From Acidobacteriota bacterium (GTDB taxonomy: Bacteria > Acidobacteriota > Terriglobia > Acidiferrales > UBA7541): 64,000 bases of DNA. The stretch is taken from NCBI GenBank assembly GCA_003223215.1, contig QHYH01000086.1, positions 21,224 to 85,223 of the forward strand. The letters are read 5' to 3'. Position numbers and translations under genes: made by a program. The notes below the pieces were generated by a model. That model was not told the origin of the DNA. It saw only the letters and a program-made list of their open reading frames with translations, and did no database searches. This document shows, piece after piece, positions 16,641 to 24,855 of this stretch. Numbering within the stretch: the stretch's first letter is position 1; every line of letters starts with the position of its first letter.

Positions 16641-17450
16641 CTAGTTGATAAAACGCGCAAATCCTGCCCCCAAGACTCTTCCCACCTCTGCCTCCTGAAC
16701 AATCACCACGATCCTGAGATTTTTTGGATTCCTGGAATTGAGATCTACCTTCACGTCGCGGGAAAACGCAGCGGTTTCATCCACTACGCCGATGCGGATG
16801 AGGTTTCGCAGAACTGCCACATGCTGAAGCGTCCTTCCCGCATTCTCTCCACGACTCACCTGCGACTCGTCACTGTTGTCTGCGATAGCCAGAAAGACGC
16901 CAGCGGGGTGCACGGCGACGGAGGAAGGTAACGGCCCGGCTTCGATATGAACCGTAGCAGCTTCACGGTCGCCAGAGGCAAAAGAGATGCTCACTGGAGC
17001 CTTCCGAGACTTCCCTGCGCCCTTAATCGCCTCGTTCGCTCGGCGTTCATCGCTGCCCACGAATTCGAACCGCCCGTCGACGACCATCTGCGGCGTATAG
17101 ACACTTCCCAAGCCAAACTGGGCCGCGTAGGCGCTTTGCCGTTCACTGTACTCGTGCGAAGAGAAGGGGTCCTTCCATCCGATGTCGTTCCAGTAATCGA
17201 CATGCTCACTCAGAACGATCAGTTCCACGCCGCTTACCGGCTGAGATCGTTCCAGCCTTTGCAACAGAGCATCGGCTGGAGGGCAACTGGAACAACCCTC
17301 GGATGTAAACAATTCGACCAGCACAGGTATACGAGTACCGCCGTCGCCCGTTGATCCCGTTAGTGTTCGCGCAGCGCGAAGGAAGCACACTGACCCCACA
17401 AACGGAATCGAGATTGCCAGTAAAGCGGAGATGGGATGCCTGAGACTCAT
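16641..17450 (-). CDS. DUF1223 thioredoxin-like secreted protein
   Basis: A 269-residue protein with an N-terminal hydrophobic segment (about residues 8-28) and the DUF1223 core VELFTSEGCSSCPPADALL. It carries a CxxC pair (Cys54 and Cys57 region), followed by LSEHVDYWNDIGWKDPFSS and YTPQMVVDGRFEFVGS, all typical of this thioredoxin-fold family. The function is not established; exposure to the periplasm and a thiol-redox role are inferred. Unlike its two downstream neighbours it keeps ordinary cysteines. It is 66 bp upstream of the redoxin gene on the same strand. Confidence 0.85.
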   Translation of the reverse strand: MSLRHPISALLAISIPFVGSVCFLRAARTLTGSTGDGGTRIPVLVELFTSEGCSSCPPADALLQRLERSQPVSGVELIVLSEHVDYWNDIGWKDPFSSHEYSERQSAYAAQFGLGSVYTPQMVVDGRFEFVGSDERRANEAIKGAGKSRKAPVSISFASGDREAATVHIEAGPLPSSVAVHPAGVFLAIADNSDESQVSRGENAGRTLQHVAVLRNLIRIGVVDETAAFSRDVKVDLNSRNPKNLRIVVIVQEAEVGRVLGAGFARFIN

Positions 17451-17474
17451 GTCTTCTTCCTAAGAGCTTCTCGT

Positions 17475-17801
17475 TTAAGCGAAGGTGAACGTCTCTTCTT
17501 CCGCAACTAAGAAAATGGGCGCTCCACCTGTAGAAATCTTCACGGCGTGCGCCAGTGCTTCTTTGCCCCCTTCCGACGCAGCGCACGCTTCCAGGGCCTG
17601 CATCGATGGGAAGTAAACCTCCGCAAAGCGGTAAAAGAGAGGAACGCCTTGCGGAGAACCGAGCACCTTGGTAGCAACAATCTTCGTTTTGCCAGCAAGC
17701 TTCGAGACCGCAAGCGGCACGTGCTCGTTCTGATAGACTTTCTCAAAAGCATCAACGTCTATCGGACGTGCGTACACAACTACTAGCTTTACATCTGCCA
17801 T
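17475..17801 (-). CDS. EthD-family protein
   Basis: A 108-residue dimeric alpha-beta barrel protein (KLVVVYARPIDVDAFEKVY, then HVPLAVSKLAG near residue 30, then YRFAEVYFPS). EthD-type proteins are small proteins found near oxidative catabolic genes. The substrate cannot be inferred. ATG 17801 is chosen because AGGAG lies 7 bp upstream; the longer frame from 17819 adds six residues without support. It sits upstream of the DUF1223 gene and could head the reverse-strand redox operon. Confidence 0.72.
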   Translation of the reverse strand: MADVKLVVVYARPIDVDAFEKVYQNEHVPLAVSKLAGKTKIVATKVLGSPQGVPLFYRFAEVYFPSMQALEACAASEGGKEALAHAVKISTGGAPIFLVAEEETFTFA

Positions 17802-18095
17802 TTCGAAGCTCCTAGCCAAGCAAGACCTGGAATAACCGGGTGTGTCGTCTCACTGGACCAGGCCTTGAGAGGCTGCACAGCCGTTCCTTCTGCAACTTCT
17901 GAAAAGCGGCTCCAATCAGATTTCCGAGCAACGCAAAAGTTACATATTTCCACGAAAAATCATTGAGGCTCGGTCCATTCCATCAGGACAGTAGTTGTAC
18001 AAGGTCGGACGGTCCCGTGACCATGAACAGATCTTTTTGCCGACAGGCCGAAACTATTCGAAATCTCAAGAATCGAATTTGTCGCGTCGATTTGC

Positions 18096-18989
18096 ATGGC
18101 GAATCGGACCATATGGGGACAACCGTCAGAGAAGCGTTTTGCGCTTCGTAGTACTGACTCTTCGAGCCTCGGGGACATTGGTCAGGGTGAGCAGACACGC
18201 CACGATGTAGGGGAGTCGCATCACAAAACCCCAAACGCGCGGGCGGCCCAGAAAGTCGACCTCAGATCCACTGCGGACAGTGCCTTTAGCGGCGTGTTGC
18301 CAGGATCAACTGCACAAGACGCGTTGGATGGGAGCTTAGTCTCCCCGAGCCAAGAAACCTTGGCCCAAGTCGCGGAAGGCGATTTGATCGACCGGATCAT
18401 CTCGGGACACAAAGAGCTGTTCATGGATCTCATCCGCCCCCATCAAAGGACGGTCTATGCAACTGTGTTCTCTTTACTTGCAAATAAGGAAGAAGCCGAG
18501 GACGTCACCCAAGAGACATTGTTGAAGGGGCTGGTACGGTTGAAGCAATTCCGCCGAGAATCAACATTCGGTACTTGGCTGATTCAGATAGCCATCAATG
18601 AGGCGCGAATGAGGAATCGAAAACAGTGGCGCGTCCCGATGCTGTCGCTGACCCACAACAAGAAAGATGACGAAAAACCATACACTCCGAGGGACTTCGA
18701 AGACTGGCGTGAGATTCCCTCGACAGCCCTGGAGCGCGCAGAAATAAGGGAGGTCCTGGTCAGGGCCTTAGGTTCGCTGGCGCAGCACTACCGGGAGGCA
18801 TTCGTACTGCGCGATATTCACGAGCTGAGCATTGCCGAGACGTCGGCCATCCTGGGGATATCGCCGGGAGCGGTGAAGACCCGGCTTCGCCGCGCCCGTT
18901 TGATGCTGAGGGACGTCCTGGCCCCGGGACTCGCGCAGGATGGACGGCTGGGATGGGTCTCGAAAGAAGTGAGGAAGCCATGGGAATAA
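18096..18989 (+). CDS. ECF-type RNA polymerase sigma factor (second module)
   Basis: Sigma region 2 (about residues 105-175: FMDLIRPHQRTVYATVFSLL, EEAEDVTQETLLKGL) and region 4 (about 225-280: LGSLAQHYREAFVLRDIHEL, GISPGAVKTRLRRAR) are clear. The first 70-90 residues have no sigma homology and the true start is probably internal, for example GTG near 18294. The linker PRDFEDWREIP and the ending MLRDVLAPGL closely parallel the sigma factor at 9539, so the two are paralogues. The gene overlaps the anti-sigma gene by 10 bp. Confidence 0.85.
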   Translation: MANRTIWGQPSEKRFALRSTDSSSLGDIGQGEQTRHDVGESHHKTPNARAAQKVDLRSTADSAFSGVLPGSTAQDALDGSLVSPSQETLAQVAEGDLIDRIISGHKELFMDLIRPHQRTVYATVFSLLANKEEAEDVTQETLLKGLVRLKQFRRESTFGTWLIQIAINEARMRNRKQWRVPMLSLTHNKKDDEKPYTPRDFEDWREIPSTALERAEIREVLVRALGSLAQHYREAFVLRDIHELSIAETSAILGISPGAVKTRLRRARLMLRDVLAPGLAQDGRLGWVSKEVRKPWE

Positions 18990-19522
18990 GCTGCGAAGAA
19001 GTCTGGAGAGATATCTCTGATTATATCGACGGAGATCTCAGTTTTATTCAACGAGCAGCAATCGATCAGCATCTTGGCGAGTGCCGTCATTGCACCGCAG
19101 TCCTTGAGGGAACCCGCAACGTGATTGCTCTTTATCGCGACGAACGCGTTCTGGTTCCGCCAGAAGGTTTCCATGACCGTCTATATCAGAGACTTGAAGA
19201 AGACATGAAAAGTTCGCGCCGCACCTTTTTGACTTGGACGCTAACCGCTGCTGCGGCCGTGCCACTGGCTCTGGCGGCGCTCTCGGTCAGGAGGCTGGTA
19301 GTACGGGCGCGCGACCATCAAAGCCCCGTTAGCGGATCTGATGGGCACCAAGTTCCCGAGACAGTCGCGGTATCTCAGGATCACGATGACAAGGTTTATC
19401 ACGTTGCAGGCTGTTCGCATCTGTATGGCGAGCCGAAGTTCCTCCCTCGGGAGGAGGCCATTCGTGACGGATACACTCCGTGTGTCTACTGCATCGGAAG
19501 GGCGTCCAAGAAAAATGGCTGA
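18980..19522 (+). CDS. Membrane-anchored anti-sigma factor with a C-terminal Ada-like Cys domain
   Basis: The N-terminal zinc finger reads HLGECRHCTAVLEGTRNV (residues about 33-50). A membrane segment follows (about residues 80-100, WTLTAAAAVPLALAAL). The C-terminal part ends YHVAGCSHLYGEP, then DGYTPCVYC. That YHxxxC...GYxPCxxC pattern is seen in Ada-type metal-binding modules. The protein probably holds the upstream sigma factor inactive in the cytoplasm while its Cys domain faces the periplasm, perhaps sensing metal or oxidant; this is inference. The start at 18980 is within the sigma gene. It overlaps the next gene by 8 bp. Confidence 0.8.
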   Translation: MGISCEEVWRDISDYIDGDLSFIQRAAIDQHLGECRHCTAVLEGTRNVIALYRDERVLVPPEGFHDRLYQRLEEDMKSSRRTFLTWTLTAAAAVPLALAALSVRRLVVRARDHQSPVSGSDGHQVPETVAVSQDHDDKVYHVAGCSHLYGEPKFLPREEAIRDGYTPCVYCIGRASKKNG

Positions 19523-20000
19523 GGAACAGAATCTTAGCAAGGGAGCGAGCTACGGATTGTCCGCGGCCGCCATGGAAAGACTGGGCATTCACTTTTCACG
19601 GTACGGCTTGGTGCTCACGCTTCTGCTTATCGGGGCTCTGAAATTCACTGCTGGCGAGGCCCAGGGAATTCAGCCTCTGGTGGCAAACAGTCCGCTGATG
19701 TTTTGGATGTATCGAATCTTCAGTCTTCAGGGTGTTTCCGATCTAATCGGTGTAACTGAGATCGTCGTGGCCTTGCTGATGGCGTCGCGTCCCTTCTCCG
19801 CAAGACTCTCGTTCATTGGCAGCATCGGAGCAATCATCACATTCCTATTCACGGTTAGCTTCCTCTTCTCAACGCCCGGGGCCCTCCACTTCTGGTATTG
19901 GTTCCCGATGTTGGACGACGCAGGACAGTTCCTAATCAAGGACGTCGTTCTCTTGGGTGTATCGGTCTGGACTGCTGCAGAGGCTCGCTTAGGCGATTAG
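19515..20000 (+). CDS. DUF417/YkgB-family inner-membrane protein
   Basis: A 161-residue protein with four predicted membrane helices (YGLVLTLLLIGALKF near 30, VTEIVVALLMA, IGAIITFLFTVSFLF and LIKDVVLLGVSVW). The family signature KFTAGEAQGIQPLVANSP is clear. YkgB-like proteins are often found in operons answering to electrophile or chlorine stress, and their biochemical role is unknown. The start overlaps the anti-sigma gene, showing a common transcript. The analogous position in the other ECF region is taken by a DoxX protein. Confidence 0.83.
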   Translation: MAEEQNLSKGASYGLSAAAMERLGIHFSRYGLVLTLLLIGALKFTAGEAQGIQPLVANSPLMFWMYRIFSLQGVSDLIGVTEIVVALLMASRPFSARLSFIGSIGAIITFLFTVSFLFSTPGALHFWYWFPMLDDAGQFLIKDVVLLGVSVWTAAEARLGD

Positions 20001-20099
20001 TCTGTCCTGGTGCCGTTCTGAATCATTGTGTCTCGTGTCGGGATTTGAGAACCAGGCTTGAGTGTTTTTTTCTTTGCTTCAGTGCATAGGGAGAAGGAA

Positions 20100-20546
20100 A
20101 TGCCAATGCAAACCGCCGGAGTCCATCACGTGGGCCTAAGCGTCACCAATGTAAAGCGGTCCAAGGACTTCTATATGGATCTCTTTGGTTGGAAGGAGGT
20201 CGGCGCAGATCAAAAGCTCGGGTATGTTTTTCTAAGTGATGGAAAGAATACCATCACACCCTGGCACCAAAGCCAGTCCGGATACAACAGGACTCATGCT
20301 GGCCTTCATCACCTCGCCTTAGCCGTGAACGGTATCGAAGAGTTGATGCGCGCCGAGCGGATGCTGCGAAAGAAGAAGATTCGCATTCATTATGACCGTA
20401 TTGTTCCGATCACAGAGGGGACGCAGGCAGCAGAATTGTACTTTTTTGATCCAGACGGCATCTGTGTGGAGCTCTTCAGCGATGCCGGAGACGAAGGACT
20501 CCAGCCGCCCGTGCAGCACGGGCCATCTTGCCTTTTGGGTGAGTAG
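20100..20546 (+). CDS. VOC-superfamily (glyoxalase/dioxygenase-like) protein
   Basis: A 148-residue protein with two beta-alpha-beta-beta-beta modules: GVHHVGLSVTNVKRSKDFYM at the start and GLHHLALAVNGIEEL in the middle. The metal ligands are expected at the His of VHHVGL, the His of LHHLAL and the Glu of DPDGICVELF. The fold serves glyoxalases, extradiol dioxygenases and antibiotic-resistance proteins, and the substrate is not visible. GGGAGAAGG precedes ATG 20100. Likely co-transcribed with the DUF417 gene upstream and the flavoprotein gene 9 bp downstream. Confidence 0.83.
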   Translation: MPMQTAGVHHVGLSVTNVKRSKDFYMDLFGWKEVGADQKLGYVFLSDGKNTITPWHQSQSGYNRTHAGLHHLALAVNGIEELMRAERMLRKKKIRIHYDRIVPITEGTQAAELYFFDPDGICVELFSDAGDEGLQPPVQHGPSCLLGE

Positions 20547-20555
20547 GAAAACTTT

Positions 20556-21122
20556 ATGGCATTCAACAGGAGACACAACGAGCCGAATACTGGCGAGATT
20601 ACAGTGCAGGCCCGAGCCGGGATTCGCCTGGTGGGGCAGCGCCTTATTGAACAAGTACGCGATGTCCTCGGAGTGGATTTTAAGGAGTTTATTGAAGCGC
20701 AGTGGATGTTCATCATGGCGACGTCCGATGACGAGGCACGGATGGATTGCAGTTATCGGGGCGGGATGCCAGGGTTTGTCCGCGTCGTTGACAGTAAGAC
20801 TCTTCTTTTTCCGGACTACAACGGGAACGGTTCATTTATGAGTCTGGGAAATCTTACGGTCAACCCCCACATCGGAATGTTATTCATTGACTTCGAAAAA
20901 CAGCGACGGTTACGCGTAAACGGTCATGCAGAAATCGTGGAGGATCCTGCATTTGTATCGCAGTTTCCAGGTGCCGATCGTGTTGTGAAGGTCACGGTCG
21001 ATCAGGCCTTTCCAAACTGCTCTCGTTACATTCACAAGATGGTTCGTGTTGCCGAAGTGCCGGATGATCTTGGGCCACTGCACCTGCCGGAGAGTAATCG
21101 AACGGGGGCGAATCAAAAATAG
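20556..21122 (+). CDS. Pyridoxamine-5'-phosphate-oxidase-like flavoprotein
   Basis: A 188-residue split-barrel protein of the PPOX-like family. It shows an FMN-binding beta-barrel pattern (WMFIMATSDDEARMDCSYRG, VDSKTLLFPDYNGNG, then GNLTVNPHIGMLFIDFE and RRLRVNGHAEIVED) and a closing CSRYIHKMVRV. These proteins reduce or bind flavin-linked substrates, and no specific reaction can be given. It is the last gene of the second ECF operon. Confidence 0.83.
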   Translation: MAFNRRHNEPNTGEITVQARAGIRLVGQRLIEQVRDVLGVDFKEFIEAQWMFIMATSDDEARMDCSYRGGMPGFVRVVDSKTLLFPDYNGNGSFMSLGNLTVNPHIGMLFIDFEKQRRLRVNGHAEIVEDPAFVSQFPGADRVVKVTVDQAFPNCSRYIHKMVRVAEVPDDLGPLHLPESNRTGANQK

Positions 21123-21163
21123 CCAGGAGATCAACACGTACGAGCAAAAGATTGGGCGCTCGC

Positions 21164-21201
21164 GAAACTTTTCAAACTGGCTGATTGTTGCCGTAAATCC
21201 G
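21164..21201 (+). repeat. Upstream repeat module, copy 1
   Basis: Contains GAAACTTTTC (21164-21173) and, nine bases on, GATTGTTGCCGTAAATCCG (21183-21201). The same two blocks recur in copy 2 about 280 bp downstream, with the second block differing at one base. Copy 1 lies just after the flavoprotein gene. Confidence 0.65.
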
Positions 21202-21442
21202 TGTCGGTTATGAGGTAAACCGACTGTATCTCGCGTGCTTGGCGGGGCTGGTTTTCGGGGGCACGGGCCCCTTCGCCCTTGATGCACTTCTTCGAGATCG
21301 AGAAACAAGGCTGGAACCCCGAAACAGTCTAGAGCCTCAGCCCAACTGTCTTTGAAGTGCCGAATGACTTATGGGATCGAACAACGGCGAATCAAAATTG
21401 CTTGGGGTCAGAGCTTACCAATAAAAAAGATCAAGCAGGCGC

Positions 21443-21488
21443 GAAACTTTTCGGACCTCGCTGAATCCGATTGTTGCAGTAAATCCGC
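21443..21488 (+). repeat. Upstream repeat module, copy 2
   Basis: GAAACTTTTC (21443-21452), then GATTGTTGCAGTAAATCCG (21470-21488 region), here 16-17 bases apart. It lies directly upstream of the gene at 21511, so it may be that gene's promoter, with copy 1 a duplicated or degraded version. Confidence 0.6.
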
Positions 21489-21510
21489 AAACGAGAAAAG
21501 GAGAATCTAA

Positions 21511-23355
21511 GTGCGACAAATAATACGGGGACGTTTGCTTGCGAAGTACATACAAGCGGTTTTCGCCCTTGCATTTTTAGGATTTCTAGGTTTCTACCAG
21601 CTTCCATCCAGGGCCCAGGAGAAGGAGAACCAGGCGTCTCCGCAGCAACAGAGCGTCGAGCGTGACCAAGCCTACGTACGCCAACTCTTACAGAGAGGGA
21701 CTTCGGACGCGAAGGTAGAAAGCTTTCTCAAACTGAGTAGTGAGTTCGCTAGTTTCAACCCGTCAAGCGACTTTCATGCGTATGCCCTCAAGCTCATTGC
21801 CAAAGAAAAGACCGCTCTGAAGCAGCTCAAGAACAAACAGCAATCTACCACTGCTGCGCAAACAGAGCCTACCGTCGCTGTCTCTGAGACTCCTTCTGTT
21901 GTTGTGAGTGGGAATGTGACCGCCCCATCCAATCCGGTGGGCATCGCAAATATCAAGGCTTCTCAAGAAAGCAGTCGGGACAGCAGCCAAGACACTGGCG
22001 CGACGAGCACTTCCGATAATAGTCAGCTGGTGGCTTCTAACCCTTCTCCATCTGCTCCGGTTTTCGGAGGCGGCGAATTTCTTCCCCCTGTTTCAGTTCC
22101 TTCGAATGGAGTAGGGTCTGTTCCGGTCACTTCTTCAGGAACTAGTTCTAGCTCTGCTGTCACAGCGACTTCTGGAGGTTCTTCCTCGACCGAATCGTCG
22201 AGTTCGGGTACCTTCAACTCTGACCAAGGCCCTGGGCCGGGGCCGATCGGTCCGGGACCTGGGTGCAACTTGCTCCCCGCGCCGCCATCGGTCGGTGCCA
22301 CCGTTCCGCTGTCGTACTTCGGTCCATCGCCCTCGGAAACGAATCCGAGCTTGGTTGGGCCCGTTCAACTACTCAAGTCCGGGACCGTCGACGCAGCACA
22401 CGGCACAATTACCTTGCCGCTTTATTTGGGCCACATGAAGGGTAGCGGAAAGAACGTCTGGTACATCTTGACGGACGTAGACGATCCGAACGTGGCTGCC
22501 GAGTTGGGCTTGAATTTCTCAGCGAAACTTACTTTCACGTCCAACGCGGCAAGAACCGCAAACCTTGCGGCGGATGGAACTCTCGTGTTCGACAAAGGTA
22601 CAGTTGATTTCTCGCCTGTCCGCAATATCGTTCCCGGACCGCCGGGAGCGGAATTTCCACCGGTTTCTGCTCAGCCTGGAGCCGTTGGCGATGCAGGCTA
22701 CAGTCCCTTCGTCCAAGTCGTTAACGCGGCCGGGGTCATCTACAACGCGCCCATCGTGGCTTTCGGTGTGGACGCCAATCAAATCAATTTCCCCAACGGA
22801 AACGTCGATTACAGCAAGGTTCACGACGAAGTAACGGCGATTGATCCGTTCGCTCAGACGGTGACCATAAATCTGATCAATGGATTTAGTTTTGGCAGGC
22901 CTGTCTGGTACATCTCGATGGACACCAGCATTCCGCTGGGCGCGGCCATCGAACACAACACTTTCGCTCCCTTGATGCAGCAACTGCATCTTGGCACGGA
23001 TGACAGCTTCGCCAGCCCTGTGGAACGAATTTTCATTTCCACGAACGGCGCAGAGGCCGGCGGATGCAGTAATCCTCAACGGCAAGGTCTGTCGGCCGAT
23101 TTGGCTGATGGTCGCCGTCCCAACAACGTGCTCGGTGGAATCCCGACGATTGCGCTGGACTACAGCCCGGCATGGGACGCTCAATTGTTTGAGTGGACCA
23201 AAGATGCTATCGAGAACGGTTTCCGCGGGCAGGTGCGCGAAGAGTTTCAGATTCTTACCTTCGTGCAAGACGGCCTAATCACTGGCCCGGGCGGAAAGCC
23301 GTTCGGGAGCTCGGGTTTCAGCATCAACTGCCCGATCGCTCAGCGCCTCGACTGA
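21511..23355 (+). CDS. Large secreted protein of unknown function with an internal repeat
   Basis: 614 residues with a GTG start preceded by AAAAGGAGAATC. The N-terminus is a signal peptide (about residues 1-35). Residues 40-120 look helical, residues 120-250 are a Ser/Thr/Gly/Pro-rich linker (ending DQGPGPGPIGPGPG), and the C-terminal 350 residues are folded. That part contains two related blocks: GTITLPLYLGHMKG with NVWYILTDVDDP, and TVTINLINGFSFGRP with VWYISMDTSIP. I do not recognise the family. The module GAAACTTTTC upstream suggests ECF control. A strong terminator follows. Confidence 0.68.
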   Translation: MRQIIRGRLLAKYIQAVFALAFLGFLGFYQLPSRAQEKENQASPQQQSVERDQAYVRQLLQRGTSDAKVESFLKLSSEFASFNPSSDFHAYALKLIAKEKTALKQLKNKQQSTTAAQTEPTVAVSETPSVVVSGNVTAPSNPVGIANIKASQESSRDSSQDTGATSTSDNSQLVASNPSPSAPVFGGGEFLPPVSVPSNGVGSVPVTSSGTSSSSAVTATSGGSSSTESSSSGTFNSDQGPGPGPIGPGPGCNLLPAPPSVGATVPLSYFGPSPSETNPSLVGPVQLLKSGTVDAAHGTITLPLYLGHMKGSGKNVWYILTDVDDPNVAAELGLNFSAKLTFTSNAARTANLAADGTLVFDKGTVDFSPVRNIVPGPPGAEFPPVSAQPGAVGDAGYSPFVQVVNAAGVIYNAPIVAFGVDANQINFPNGNVDYSKVHDEVTAIDPFAQTVTINLINGFSFGRPVWYISMDTSIPLGAAIEHNTFAPLMQQLHLGTDDSFASPVERIFISTNGAEAGGCSNPQRQGLSADLADGRRPNNVLGGIPTIALDYSPAWDAQLFEWTKDAIENGFRGQVREEFQILTFVQDGLITGPGGKPFGSSGFSINCPIAQRLD

Positions 23356-23380
23356 TCTACTCAAGGCTATCAATAGGAAG

Positions 23381-23412
23381 GCCCGCCGCTCTTTCGTCGA
23401 GACGCGGCGGGC
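23381..23412 (+). terminator. Rho-independent terminator
   Basis: A perfect 9-bp stem GCCCGCCGC / GCGGCGGGC with a 14-nt loop and the tail ATTTTTGT, 25 nt after the stop of the secreted-protein gene. Confidence 0.85.
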
Positions 23413-23599
23413 ATTTTTGTAGGCACCTTCGACCAGAGTGCGTAGGCTTTCCTGGGCATGATCTCTCCGGGTTCTATTCTGACTAATCGCAAACTCCCAC
23501 CGAAACTCTCTCACCGATGTGTTCAAAAACACCCTAATTTTGGCTGATGTTGTCTAACGTAAGTTGTTGAACAACATGGTTTTGGTAGGAAATCTGAAC

Positions 23600-23639
23600 A
23601 TCCTAACTCTTGCGCGTCTGCCAGTTCCGCCACTCCCGC
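23600..23639 (-). pseudogene. Truncated tRNA-Leu (5' half only)
   Basis: On the reverse strand from 23639 the sequence has the tRNA-Leu acceptor strand GCGGGAG, U8/G9, a normal D-arm (GCGGAACTGGCAGACGC) and a 7-nt loop GTTAGGA (anticodon TAG). The anticodon stem has two mismatches. No variable arm, T-arm or 3' acceptor strand follows, so it is a fragment. The rest of 23413-23893 shows no gene. Confidence 0.6.
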
Positions 23640-23893
23640 ACAATGCTTCTATTCTATCGATTGCAGACGTGGCGTTCCATCAGGATTTTACGAGGCAAAG
23701 GGGTGCAGACGGGAAAAGGGCAGCTGGCCATCGCGTGCGCGTCTGTCGTTTGACGATACTTCTGGATTCTGCAAGGCGGTAGAGTCATAATGTTTCTATT
23801 CAGCCGTAGAGCGCTTGACAAGTCCCCCATCAAGCCAGGATGTCTTACCCTTAGGCATGCTCATCATCGGTCGCTGCGTAAGAGGGCAGCGTC

Positions 23894-24736
23894 ATGATCA
23901 TTCAAGAACAGGGCGACCAGCTTGTCTTAATTCGACAAACGGATCATGCGGTGCTCGCGGGCCATTTTGCCCGCGAACTGGGGAACGACACGTTTGCCCT
24001 GCCGCAGCCGCAGGAATCTTTCGTCCTGGCCGCTACCGAACACGATAACGGATGGAACGAGTGGGAACTACTGCCGGAAATCGATTCGGTAACGTATTTG
24101 CCGTACAGCTTCATGTCCGTTCCGACGCGGGAGCACATCGAGCTTTACCAGCGGGGAATTGAGCGCGTCGTGAAAGTGGACCGCTATGCCGGCCTGCTGG
24201 TGAGCGTGCATTGCCTGGGGCTGTATGACCGCACACGGGCGACGATCCCGGGATTTTCCGCGAAATACGTGAAGTCGCATGAATCGCAAACGGTGAATGA
24301 TTTTTTGCAGTCGCTGCGTCTGCAACAGTTGCGATTGAAAGTGGATTTGCGCGCGGACCCCAAGATGAAAGATTTTGCGGAAGAAAAATGGGTGCAGGCG
24401 AATTCATCGCGGCTGGAAGCGCTGGACCGGCTTTCGCTCTATTTCTGCATGGGGCCGCTGGAGGCTGCGACGATCGACGCGGTTCCGGCCGATTATCACG
24501 GCAACGAAGTGGACTGGAATTTGCAGCCCGAAGGAAACAATGCCGTGGCGCTCGAGCCCTATCCTTTCCGGCGCGATCCGCTGGAGGTCAGCATTCTGGC
24601 GCGCCGCATCCCGCGGCGCCGCTACTCCGATGAAGGGGAATTTCAGAAACTGCTGGGCCAGGCGCCGTATTTTGCTCAGAAGTACACGCTGCGTGCCGGC
24701 AGCGCACGCATGCGCGTACACGGCGCAGGAATTTAG
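23894..24736 (+). CDS. DUF3891 family protein
   Basis: A 280-residue cytosolic protein that begins MIIQEQGDQLVLIRQTDHA. It carries the family blocks HAVLAGHFARELG, ATEHDNGWNEWE (with conserved His and Asp), VSVHCLGLYDRTR and LSLYFCMGP. The His/Asp pattern resembles HD-like metal sites, but no reaction is established for the family. It stands alone, converging with the MFS gene. No frameshift is visible. Confidence 0.83.
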   Translation: MIIQEQGDQLVLIRQTDHAVLAGHFARELGNDTFALPQPQESFVLAATEHDNGWNEWELLPEIDSVTYLPYSFMSVPTREHIELYQRGIERVVKVDRYAGLLVSVHCLGLYDRTRATIPGFSAKYVKSHESQTVNDFLQSLRLQQLRLKVDLRADPKMKDFAEEKWVQANSSRLEALDRLSLYFCMGPLEAATIDAVPADYHGNEVDWNLQPEGNNAVALEPYPFRRDPLEVSILARRIPRRRYSDEGEFQKLLGQAPYFAQKYTLRAGSARMRVHGAGI

Positions 24737-24764
24737 TTAGGCCTGGATCCCAAAGCAAAGCAGT

Positions 24765-24781
24765 CCCTCTGCCTCAGAGGG
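24765..24781. terminator. Hairpin between convergent genes
   Basis: A 7-bp perfect stem CCCTCTG / CAGAGGG with a 3-nt loop lies between the convergent DUF3891 and MFS genes. There is no T-tract on either strand, so it is a weak bidirectional terminator candidate. Confidence 0.35.
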
Positions 24782-24855
24782 CGGAAGACCGCAGCCTGAG
24801 GGTCAAGAATGACACTGCTTGTGGAAACGAAATGTGGTTCGCTTCGGAATCCAAG

